Positions 1-10,562 of a stretch of DNA of 64,000 bases are shown one piece after another. Origin of the DNA: Ascaris suum (Eukaryota > Nematoda > Chromadorea > Rhabditida > Ascarididae); the NCBI GenBank assembly GCA_013433145.1, contig CM024173.1, positions 5,463,601 through 5,527,600 of the forward strand, given 5' to 3'. Numbering within the stretch: the stretch's first letter is position 1; every line of letters begins with the position of its first letter. The notes under the pieces were generated by a model. The model ran no database searches. It saw only the letters and a program-made list of their open reading frames with translations, and was not told the DNA's origin. Position numbers and translations under genes: made by a program.

Positions 1-1932
1 GATTCACGAGAGGATATCGTTCAAATGCTGAATGATGCATTCAAGAGTTTCAATTTGGCTGTCGCACAGCAATTTGGCTTCTTCATTCCCTTCGCCAAAT
101 GCTCCAGTGAGGCTTCTTCCTTTATACGTTCTCGAAGTGCTCAAACATGTTGGGCTTTTAGTTTATTTTCTTTAAGAGGTTTTCTTTTTCGTTATCTTGT
201 TCCCTGCTTCTATCTTTCGTTGGGTGTGGTCAGTGAAATAAGCAGGAATTTTTAAGAGGGGAGGGAATCATACTTTGGAAAGGAGTGAGAGGCAGCTGAA
301 GATAAGTCGAGTTGCTCACGGGAATGCCTCTATCACGATTTCTCGGCCAATGAACCGTTTTTTATGTGAGCCAATTGATTTCTCCCATCATCCATCTATA
401 ACCTGTTTTCTCATTTATTGGAAGATCAAAATCCTACATCTGACTTATTTTTCCTCTGTCTTCGTTTATCTAGAATGTTGATGTGAATTTGCGTTTCACG
501 GATACCACAAAGTGCTGTAGTTTATCTGATGGAGCAGCGCTTGGCATCCTGTTTATTTATTGCCAAGTCACAAAATAGGCATAAAGATTTCGGTTTTTCA
601 GCTTGCCTTTTCATCCGACCGATCACCTCGAACAGATGAAATAATTGTGGCGTTCGTACTCTTCAGAGTTCCGCCATTAAAGATTCTTGGCTGGAGATTT
701 AACCAGCACTTTATAAGTTCATCGAACTCATTGAGGTGAATGTTTCGTCATCCTAAACTGTTTCGTCCTGCCGTTGTTGAACTTCGAAATTTAGTCGCAA
801 TATCGCTTGGATAATCATTTGATCTAGCTCTTTCGCATGTTAAATACTCATTTTAGACCAGCATTCACAGAACTTTTCCCTAACAGGTTAGTTATTATTG
901 CTACAGATAGAACACCGAGAAGAGCTATTTGTTGCACGTGTGGATGACTCTTGGCAAATAAGTTAATTTCCTCGGCGCTTTGACGACTAAAGAATACTAA
1001 CTCGTAGATAAAACCCTTTATATAGGATCTGTGATAAGAGATACATTATAAATCTGAAAGCAGTAACGTAAAACATTGATAGAGGGCGTATACTCACCTT
1101 AAAGTTTTTATTTGCCCAAAGCTGTACCTTGCATTTATGAGAGAAAGGACCCATCGTAGCATCACATTCCATGTAAACGCCGTTTGACAAGGATGTTTTA
1201 TGTGGCTGCAATGTAGCCAGATGACAGCGAAAAAAAAAGATTTCGAATTTTGATGTGAGCATTTCTGAACTTGATTTCGAATGTTGCATCGCGCTCGCTC
1301 ATGTGATGGTGCTTCGCAAACTGTCCAACATAGCCAAATCGGCCATGCAATCATCGCGAAGCTTTAAAAAAAGTATGTTCGAAAAATCCGTTGCTGTTTC
1401 ACGGAAATCGAAAGCTTTCGAGCGCCTTGAATGGATGCACATGAGGACTGTCCGGCGGAAAACAGCCGGCATTCCCGGCGACTTTTTAAAACCCTTAAAA
1501 TCATTGAATTCCGGAAGTGGCTTTCCATCACTGTGTTGTTGCTTAACAGCGTCCGCCCACCCCTTGCTATCTGAGGCAGAACGTCTCCTTCAACCATGCC
1601 TTCAACGAGTTCACAGCCATCGAGCTTTTGGGAACTAAATAATCCCTTTCCTTCGCATCATTGAACGTTTTCATTGGTAACCTTTCACAGTTTCGAAATG
1701 ATGAGATAGCTGTTCAAACGGGTATTTCATTTATATCTTAACCCAGGCGGTACAAGGAAATTACTGCAAGTAGTTATAAACATTTGGACAGATCGTACTA
1801 TAAACTAACCCATCCCATTTGTGCGCTAACATAGCTATTTACCGATTAATGCAGATATCGAAGCGCATGCCGGAAATACATAGTGGACGATCCAGAACAG
1901 CGGCACCCGCTTTGGACTTCAATGATGCATCC
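1..1932 (-). repeat. Left arm of giant palindrome (3-kb dispersed repeat, copy A)
   Basis: Read on the minus strand, this stretch matches 2010-3935 almost base for base, and also matches the third copy that starts at 31632. Position 1 pairs with 3935, so the arm is cut by the window edge and probably continues outside. No known protein domain was recognised. The longest open frame in it (1255-1638, plus) is mirrored in the third copy, so its persistence may only reflect recent duplication. At the five places where the right arm lacks a base, this arm agrees with the third copy. It has one private substitution near 1106 and one extra base near 1921. Confidence 0.95.
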
Positions 1933-2009
1933 ATGGTCATGAAGGCCATTTAAGTGGAAAACAAATTCGTGGAATCAAAGTTCAAAGCGAAGGATATTTC
2001 TGGATTCAC
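1933..2009. repeat. Asymmetric spacer of the palindrome
   Basis: These 77 bases separate the two arms. They are not unique: their reverse complement matches 31632-31708, immediately upstream of the arm sequence in the third copy. So the left arm extends 77 bases further into the repeat than the right arm does. The join to the right arm falls at GG, a two-base microhomology between the two ends. Confidence 0.85.
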
Positions 2010-4898
2010 GGATGCATCATGAAGTCCAAAGCGGGTGCCGCTGTTCTGGATCGTCCACTATGTATTTCCGGCATGCGCTTCGATATCTGCATTAATCGGT
2101 AAATAGCTATGTTAGCGCACAAATGGGATGGGTTAGTTTATAGTACGATCTGTCCAAATGTTTATAACTACTTGCAGTAATTTCCTTGTACCGCCTGGGT
2201 TAAGATATAAATGAAATACCCGTTTGAACAGCTATCTCATCATTTCGAAACTGTGAAAGGTTACCAATGAAAACGTTCAATGATGCGAAGGAAAGGGATT
2301 ATTTAGTTCCCAAAAGCTCGATGGCTGTGAACTCGTTGAAGGCATGGTTGAAGGAGACGTTCTGCCTCAGATAGCAAGGGGTGGGCGGACGCTGTTAAGC
2401 AACAACACAGTGATGGAAAGCCACTTCCGGAATTCAATGATTTTAAGGTTTTAAAAAGTCGCCGGGAATGCCGGCTGTTTTCCGCCGGACAGTCCTCATG
2501 TGCATCCATTCAAGGCGCTCGAAAGCTTTCGATTTCCGTGAAACAGCAACGGATTTTTCGAACATACTTTTTTTAAAGCTTCGCGATGATTGCATGGCCG
2601 ATTTGGCTATGTTGGACAGTTTGCGAAGCACCATCACATGAGCGAGCGCGATGCAACATTCGAAATCAAGTTCAGAAATGCTCACATCAAAATTCGAAAT
2701 CTTTTTTTTCGCTGTCATCTGGCTACATTGCAGCCACATAAAACATCCTTGTCAAACGGCGTTTACATGGAATGTGATGCTACGATGGGTCCTTTCTCTC
2801 ATAAATGCAAGGTACAGCTTTGGGCAAATAAACACTTTAAGGTGAGTATACGCCCTCTATCAATGTTTTACGTTACTGCTTTCAGATTTATAATGTATCT
2901 CTTATCACAGATCCTATATAAAGGGTTTTATCTACGAGTTAGTATTCTTTAGTCGTCAAAGCGCCGAGAAATTAACTTATTTGCCAAGAGTCATCCACAC
3001 GTGCAACAAATAGCTCTTCTCGGTGTTCTATCTGTAGCAATAATAACTAACCTGTTAGGGAAAAGTTCTGTGAATGCTGGTCTAAAATGAGTATTTAACA
3101 TGCGAAAGAGCTAGATCAAATGATTATCCAAGCGATATTGCGACTAAATTTCGAAGTTCAACAACGGCAGGACGAAACAGTTTAGGATGACGAAACATTC
3201 ACCTCAATGAGTTCGATGAACTTATAAAGTGCTGGTTAAATCTCCAGCCAAGAATCTTTAATGGCGGAACTCTGAAGAGTACGAACGCCACAATTATTTC
3301 ATCTGTTCGAGGTGATCGTCGGATGAAAAGGCAAGCTGAAAAACCGAAATCTTTATGCCTATTTTGTGACTTGGCAATAAATAAACAGGATGCCAAGCGC
3401 TGCTCCATCAGATAAACTACAGCACTTTTGTGGTATCCGTGAAACGCAAATTCACATCAACATTCTAGATAAACGAAGACAGAGGAAAAATAAGTCAGAT
3501 GTAGGATTTTGATCTTCCAATAAATGAGAAAACAGGTTATAGATGGATGATGGAGAAATCAATTGGCTCACATAAAAACGGTTCATTGGCCGAGAAATCG
3601 TGATAGAGGCATTCCCGTGAGCAACTCGACTTATCTTCAGCTGCCTCTCACTCCTTTCCAAAGTATGATTCCCTCCCCTCTTAAAAATTCCTGCTTATTT
3701 CACTGACCACACCCAACGAAAGATAGAAGCAGGGAACAAGATAACGAAAAAGAAAACCTCTTAAAGAAAATAAACTAAAAGCCCAACATGTTTGAGCACT
3801 TCGAGAACGTATAAAGGAAGAAGCCTCACTGGAGCATTTGGCGAAGGAATGAAGAAGCCAAATTGCTGTGCGACAGCCAAATTGAAACTCTTGAATGCAT
3901 CATTCAGCATTTGAACGATATCCTCTCGTGAATCAGATAGACGGCCTCCTCCGTGGAATGCTGACTTGCTGAAACGAAAACCATCGTTATAGGATGCAAA
4001 ACGTATACGCTACACTCATTCATTTATCACATCACACCATTTCTTGGGCTCCCGGGCGTGGTGCCTGCTTACAGACAGGATAAGAATCTTGGGCTGAATA
4101 TGTAGAATGGATATTAGTTGAATATTGGTTTAGTATTTCGATATCGGTTAAATACTGCATATTTGATATTAGCTAAATACTTCAATACGAGAAGAAATGT
4201 AAACATCACATCCACAGGGTTACAAATGAAAGCGAAAGCGCCATGGTCAAGGCAAAGTGGTGTGTCGCTGTTTTTGGTTCTCTCAATCACAAAGCTGATT
4301 GAAATCACTAAAACATCGGTTCATCCACTGCAGCATGATCCTATTAAAACTTTGGGAGGGAATCAAGTGAGATTGAAGAGATAAGCGGGTTTTCATAGGG
4401 TCTGCTTTTCAGGAATAGATATCTAATTCCACAGTTGTACTCATGGCAGCAATGCTTTAAGGAGCATCGCACTTGACCGTGACGTCTGTCGCCGTTCAAC
4501 CCCTGAGTATTGCATAATATGACCGCAAGCAGCGCTAATCGCAGCAGCTAGCGTTTAAATTTACGTGTCTGGGCCATTTTCATCACACTTTTTGAAATGA
4601 ACAATACAGGTTCGATGGTGCGGAGGAATGGAACAAGCGCTTTACTTGGCGGGTAAAGCAAAAGCGAAACATTCGGGTTCACCATCATCACGCATCAGCA
4701 AACGTCTCACTCAGACACAGTGCGGACAAATAAATGTGGCGACCGTTGCTAGTACATCTAATCAAAAGTAAAACTGTCCTAAATTAAGGCTACAATAGGA
4801 TAATATATCAATTAAGCACTCGGCTTAAAGTAAACGAAGAATCTTAATTAAGTCCAACTCAAAGGTCTTGATGGCATGACCAGCTTGCTCAAACAACG
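2010..4898 (+). repeat. Right arm of palindrome and rest of 3-kb dispersed repeat (copy B)
   Basis: This stretch is the reverse complement of the left arm up to 3935 and then continues as the same repeat unit to 4898, where similarity to the third copy (ending 34605) stops abruptly after CAAACAACG. A plus-strand frame near 2270-2640 looks weakly coding (it reads MKTFNDAKERDYLV, then shifts frame), but no family was recognised. Five single bases present in both other copies are missing here, near 2450, 2701, 2968, 3318 and 3846, several of them in homopolymers. These break open frames that survive in the other copies. Confidence 0.93.
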
Positions 4899-7800
4899 AC
4901 GTGTAATTTGGGAATTGATAGTTCATTTCTCGGGGCAGTCTCCTTCTGCACTTCCCATTTTTAGGCAAGAAAGAAGGCAGCAAATAGCAAAATCGAAAAT
5001 ACTTGCGCTCGCTGCATATGCCACGTCTATGTTTTCAAATCGTCGAAAAAATGTTTCGAAAACAAATCCATTTTCCCTGCAGCACGATGCAAACTTTTCA
5101 TGCGAGAAACTGAGAGTCTTTCTGTCCAATGTAATGTTTTGAAGGCAATTTCCATTTTTTTTTTCATAATATGTGAAGAGATCGAACAATGAAAAAACGA
5201 TCGGAAGTAAACAATGGCTGTAGTATTTTTATGCGACGGCAGATGCACAATACCAACGCAAGATAATTTTAGAAATTGGCGATGATGATGTGATTCAAAA
5301 ATTCACCACATACATGTGGTTCAAAATTCACCACTTCCCACATATTAAATCCCGTCGAGGGGCGTTCACACGTAGATCAGAAAAGCTGCCGCAGGAGTGC
5401 TTAAATACATCCGAAAACTATCAAAACGGAGATCAAAAAAGTGTCTTGCTTCTGCAAGAGGAACGCGCCATTCTCAGATCGATCGCTTAAATGCGCCATC
5501 TTAACTTGCTAAATGTAACAGCACAACCAGCCTACCGGCTCGCATTAAATGTTTGCTCATTTCGCATTCGATCAGGAGTACGCCTCAAAAAATGGCAGTA
5601 ATGGTGCTTGAGAATCTCCCTTTCCAGCCGATCAGCCACAAGATCCCTTGCAACACGCAACTTCTATCACAGAATGGGCAACTGATAAAGATCACCCAGT
5701 TATCTTTTTGAGAGCACAGTTGACAACTCGTCGGCTGAGGGTTCTGAATCCCGACTGTGCCTCTTTCCTCCTTACTGATCTCGTAAACTTAGACAGCATA
5801 CTACGTTGCATTGTGGCTGAAGTGCGTTGGGCCCAACTCTTCACCCGAGAGAGCTGATCCCAAAACTATATGAGCCAGTTTGTAGCGTGAGATGCTATTC
5901 TGCCTCATAAAATGTGAGGACCAATTTAGAGAGGCTTGCACTGGGATCCCGTCATATTGTAATGCTTTAGTGATTCAGGAACAGTTTTGAGCAGCATACC
6001 AGTGATATTCGAATGGAAGCCGGCATGCAGTGCTCTAAGCTGAGGTATTTATTCTGTTCGGAATCAACCATCCCGAAAGTCGACCGTCATGACGTTGCTC
6101 ATGAGGATGTACCCGAAGCACTGCAACGCAAACTCAACCACCTTTACGGTTCTCCGCTTCAAATTTCTGCCTATGAAGTGTCCCTTCAGTTCTTCTGCTA
6201 CGTGGCTCCCACTGTCTGTTATAAACCTGATGTGCATCGTTCCCATTCTGTGAACTACGCATTACAAATGACTGCGCAGTTCATCTATCCATTATACATC
6301 TATCCATTATATTTCAAATCGCCTTGGCTGCGAAAACCGTAATGATAAAACTTCCGTTTCGCAGAAATGCGTTTCAAACTGCTGCGCCGTCACATATGAT
6401 GCACACTGATCCTTCGCATCAACAGTCCTATGACAAGAAAGTATATGCAAAAGGTGGGAGGATTCCCACTGCCTCGCATTTACAGGGCGAGCATGTCTGA
6501 CAGCAGAAAAAGCGGAAAGATGCCCAGCGATCACTGCATTAAGCCAGTGTTTCCACCAACTAATTGGATCCGGCGTTTGCAGCCCACGTCCGCCGGAGTC
6601 CCCTGGAAAGTGTTGGGAATGATGCGAGCATACTCTGATATAAACCAGCTTAACGGAAGATATTTTCTGGATTTAAACTAGTTTAAGAGAAATCTCTACT
6701 CTCTATCCTCGCAAATTCCTCATCAAAGTTCAGTCGTTCTACGCATCCACCTGCTGCGTACTAGCAACGCGAAAAAACCTCTCTAAACTCACTCCTCTCC
6801 ATTCGCAAATTGGCTGTCCGAACGTCAATAATGGCCTCCTTCGCTTCTATTGTATCATCATCTGCTGTTATCGCGCTCAGCTGACGCAGTTCTTTCGTTG
6901 CACCAGGACTCTCTCTCATAGATGAGCCCAACATCATTCTTCGGTTGATGCTCTGACTGCAAAAACAAGACTTTCTCATTACTTTCCGCCTTCGTTATCA
7001 ATTTATTCAGTCTCCTAAGATCCGCAACTGTCATTTTCATCTACATATATGGTGTTTTGATATAACGATTGCGAGTATCTTCAGTGACAGTATATATAAG
7101 GATTGCGAGTGTCTTCAATGACAGTATACTAAGCACACAGAGATTCCTTTAACAATTGCTGGCGTTGGAACTGGTTTGCAGTGATACGTTTGAGAGTGAT
7201 CTACACTTCAAAATTCACAGAAATTGGTCAACTTCAAACGCTGCAAACGCTTACCGCATCGCAGCGCTCTCGATGATGGCTGAGTGAGTTTGTATGCATT
7301 CCTTCGCTACAACTAGCGTGTAATTGGCCGCGAAAGTGGGCAATGTTGCTGCAGTTACTTCCAAACTGTGGAAGGAGATGGGAAGTTTTCAAAGTAGTAA
7401 CCAGAATACACCTCTTGTTGTTGAGCGTACGGAATTCTCGTCGGCTGACGCCATTCCAAACCCAGTCAACATCACTTCCCATTTTAACCAAGGCGTCGTA
7501 GGATTCAGCTGGAACAAATGCCGTCTACCTTGACTTAGTTGAGAGGCAACTGCCTAACACACGTGCAGGAACCTCCTGCAGAAACGCTTACAGATACGTG
7601 GTGCAGAAAACCCCAATGCGTAAATGAACAAGCGCACATCATTTCGCTTCTCTCAGAAAATTAGCACCATTTACCCCGTAACAACCCAGCTGCTCTACCA
7701 ACTAAATTTCTCCTCCCGCCTCAATCATTACTACTAGGGATCTCGAAAGTTCTAAGAATACTGGAAAAAGGCTCTCCCTATTTCACTGAAAGAGTTGATC

Positions 7801-8930
7801 AAAACAAACAGCACTAAAATAAGAACGACGATAAAAAATAAGCTTAACTGATGTCTTCCGACAACGACGATTCAGAAAACACAAGAAGATATATTCTTTA
7901 TGTAACTTATTGCAAACAATTAAATACAAGCGCAAAAACTTAATGAAATGTTTTCCTTATAGGTTAGTAAGCAAAATGAAGTAAAAAAAGAAAAAAGTTT
8001 GGAGAATACTTCTTGTAACCGCACTATATTTACTGCATGAGCATCGACACTATATTTAGAGCAAAAAATCTCCAAAATATATTTCATTCATCTAAGTAGA
8101 TGCTGAACTTCGGTGGAAATACTGCACGAGCATTGGCACTCAACATTCCATTATATGACGCTACCTGCAAACTTCCAACAAGGGTCGAGCAAGAGATGCT
8201 TTGAAAACAAACACTCATATCCTTGCTTCACAATATCTTGGAAAGTAAACATCGAAATAGCAAATAATTTCGGGACACACTCAGCAGTTGTACACATCAT
8301 AAAGGTAACAGGCCATAAAAATAACATAAGACAATATGTGCAGGAGAATTACAAAAACTATGCAAACTTGCCATTTACAGGATAAGTAATCTAAAAAACG
8401 TGGTCTGTCACGTAGAACGCCTGATGCAAGAAAACGGGTGGACAAAAACGCAGCGCATCATAAATGTAGAATAACGACCTGAGTATCTTCAGGATGTCAT
8501 CTGCTTCAAATTAGCGTAGATGCACGTACCCAAACCATGAAATCCGATATTGTATGCACTCGCTCAGCTACACATCTGCTACCCGAGCATGCGCCCCATT
8601 CCTCCAAAATGAAAACTGGAAAAGACGATAGTTATTGGCATGCCCGGCGATGTGAAAGTCCATGAGGCGTTTCACGCGCACTGCACCAAGTTATATAAAG
8701 CAGTTAAAAACCGCAATAATTTAAAAGATAAACATCGGCCACACTAGTGCAGCCATCATATTAAAAAAAAAAAAAAAAAAATAGAATAAATCACTCCGAC
8801 GCAGCTGACAATAATGCAGTGGTGCGTTATGCGGCCGTCTAAATATGACTGAACACAAAACAAATCTCCAGAGAATGGAAGACCCTACCAGTGCTGTCTC
8901 ACTGAGCACGAAACTAGTATCAAAAGAGTG
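4899..8930. other. No supported gene
   Basis: Six-frame reading shows only short open frames, with no recognised domain and no convincing exon with both splice sites. Small structures present are a near-duplicate motif at 5292-5332 (TTCAAAATTCACCAC twice around ACATGTGGT), a two-copy 34-base tandem at 7067-7134, a weak direct repeat at 8032-8060 and 8119-8147, and an A19 run near 8762. Confidence 0.6.
7067..7134 (+). repeat. Two-copy 34-base tandem repeat
   Basis: GATTGCGAGTATCTTCAGTG begins at 7067 and its near copy GATTGCGAGTGTCTTCAATG begins at 7101, giving a period of 34. The copies differ at a few positions. No gene context. Confidence 0.85.
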
Positions 8931-9095
8931 GTTTTTTAAAATATCAAGGATAGAAACACTCCACAACAATGTGCAATAGTGTATAGAGATTTAATTTGCA
9001 AATAAGGATCTGTTTCTGAAAACAAAGCATGGTGAATGCCTTGATTATTGTCAATCTACTTGGGTCCTTTCTTGGGAGAGCGTTCGTAAGTGCGT
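8931..9095 (+). repeat. Left terminal inverted repeat
   Basis: Matches the reverse complement of 10398-10562. The best-conserved blocks are TTTTTTAAAATATCAAGGA, CAAATAAGGATC, AGCATGGTGA and TTGATTATT. Similarity fades near 9095. The first 22 codons of the gag-like open frame that begins at 9029 lie inside this repeat and are not gag-related. Confidence 0.8.
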
Positions 9096-9098
9096 ACG

Positions 9099-10440
9099 TT
9101 CGCAATGGCACGAGGACGCGACAGTTACTACAGCTGATCGCAGCTGCCACAGGCTGTCGATCCAACGCGACAGTCCACGCGCTTTACGGACGCGTCACTC
9201 GGTTGGTGTACGTCCCAGACAGGAACCTAACATTCGAAGCATGGTACCGACGACACGAGGACGTCTTTGCAGTTAACGGCGCAATGCTCGACGATGCCAC
9301 TCGTGTTCGTCTCATGCTCCTGATGCTCGACATTCCCGGGTACGAGAATTATGCCACTAACATTTTACCAAGAGCTCCTCGCAATGTCAACTCCGCAGAT
9401 ACGATCTGTTTGCTCACGGATCTCTTTGGACCACAGCAGTCGCTGTTGAATGTGCGATACACACGTACGGAGCTCGCTGTAGAACCGACAGAAGATTTCC
9501 ACACCAACGCCGGACGTGTCAATCGCGAATGTGCTAACTTTCGATTCGGGACGCACACAGAAGATCAGTTCAAGTGTCTTCTATTCGTACGTGGTCTACA
9601 AACAAGCGACGACGCATTCATTCGACTGAAGCTACTCGACAAGCTCGAGATGGATCCGATCTGTATGATCAAGACGCTTACAGAGGAGTGCAAGCGACTA
9701 CTCAACCTCAACCTCAAGCACGACACCCGATTGACGAGAATGGCTCCTCGCGTATGCAAAGGTTCACTCAGACCAGAAAAACTTCCCTTCTCGATGAAAA
9801 CCACAGCCAGTCGCTTAGCATAACCGAATATTGCGCCTGGCAACCGAATCAACGGCCAAACTCGGCGCTCCGGTACACCAAGGACACTGCTAAGGCCTTG
9901 CTGGATCTACGGTGAGATGCATTTCAACGTAACTGCAACTATCGCTGGCACCGCTGCTTCTTTTGTCCAGATATCGGACATAAGGAAGAGTTATGCAACG
10001 CCACCAAACGCCACTCGAAGAACAATCGCCGTCCAAAATAATAACGTGCTTCGCCCCCCCCCCCCCCCCCCCCCACTACAAAGAAGACGGGCATGAACAG
10101 GTACAGTTCTCGCTGTTTCAGGGATCCACTGCACCGAATATCGACGCTTCGCTATCGGCACACTTAACGACCAAGCAGTCAGGTTCCAAGTGGGTAGCGC
10201 ATCGGATGGCACGATCATCAGCAAGGCAACTTGGCAGCTCATCGGACAACCAACTCTCCATCCTTGATTACTCAGTGCTTACAGTGCATCAGGAGATCAG
10301 ATCAAGATCTTCGGACAGCGCCTCAGAGAAAGGACTGTTCTAAGTAGCCAATACTCCCTGCAACCTAGTCGGAGCCGAAAGGATCTCAAAGATGGGGGTG
10401 CGCAATTATGGACTCCCTCCCAAGGAAGAACTCTAGTGGA
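9099..10440 (+). pseudogene. LTR-retrotransposon gag-zinc-knuckle-protease relic
   Basis: The frame from 9029 encodes a gag core. It has the motif FEAWYRRHEDVF (9233-9268), then DDATRVRLMLLMLD, LTDLFGP, HTEDQFKCLLFVRGL and KTLTEECKRLLNL, in the order seen in Ty3/Gypsy-like gag cores of the DUF7083 type. The frame then breaks. One frame near 9880-9925 reads PCWIYGEMHF and another reads RCFFCPDIGHKEELC (about 9952-9996), a C-x2-C-x4-H-x4-C knuckle. After a poly-C run the protease region reads AIGTLNDQAVRFQVGSASDG (10148-10207), where the catalytic Asp of the D-T/S-A/G motif is Gly, and it ends near LVGAERISKMG. Reverse transcriptase, RNase H and integrase are absent. Frameshifts, the protease substitution and truncation make this a non-functional remnant. 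Confidence 0.82.
10046..10074 (+). repeat. Poly-C tract
   Basis: An uninterrupted run of about 20 C lies between the zinc-knuckle and protease remnants of the captured retroelement. The two sides are in different frames, so the run may be the site of a frame change. Runs of this length are also prone to sequencing error. Confidence 0.85.
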
Positions 10441-10562
10441 CTGATAATAATCAAAGCAATCACCATGCTTTTTTTCAGAAAAAGATCCTTATTTGTATAT
10501 CAAATCCCTATACTCTACTGCTCATTTTGTGAAGTATTTCTGTCCTTGATATTTTAAAAAAC
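10398..10562 (-). repeat. Right terminal inverted repeat
   Basis: Mirror of the left repeat. On the plus strand it ends TCCTTGATATTTTAAAAAAC at 10562. Its inner edge meets the end of the protease remnant. Confidence 0.8.

Larger units (their letters stand above)
8931..10562. mobile_element. Inverted-repeat element carrying a gag-protease fragment
   Basis: The outer about 165 bases at each end are inverted copies of each other. The sequence from GTTTTTTAAAATATCAAGGA at 8931 inward aligns with the reverse complement read from 10562 inward, at roughly 80-85% identity by eye. Between the repeats lies retrotransposon sequence (gag core, zinc-knuckle region, start of an aspartic protease) and no transposase. 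Total length is 1632 bases. The flanks (AGAGTG before, AATCAG after) show no obvious target-site duplication. The inference is a non-autonomous inverted-repeat transposon that captured, or was built around, a piece of an LTR retrotransposon. An old fold-back rearrangement of a retroelement is the alternative. Confidence 0.72.

Noticed and set aside
1255..1638. 127-codon open frame repeated in the 3-kb units
   Set aside because: It overlaps a more coding-like frame on the other strand, has no recognised domain, and its conservation follows from recent duplication of the whole unit.
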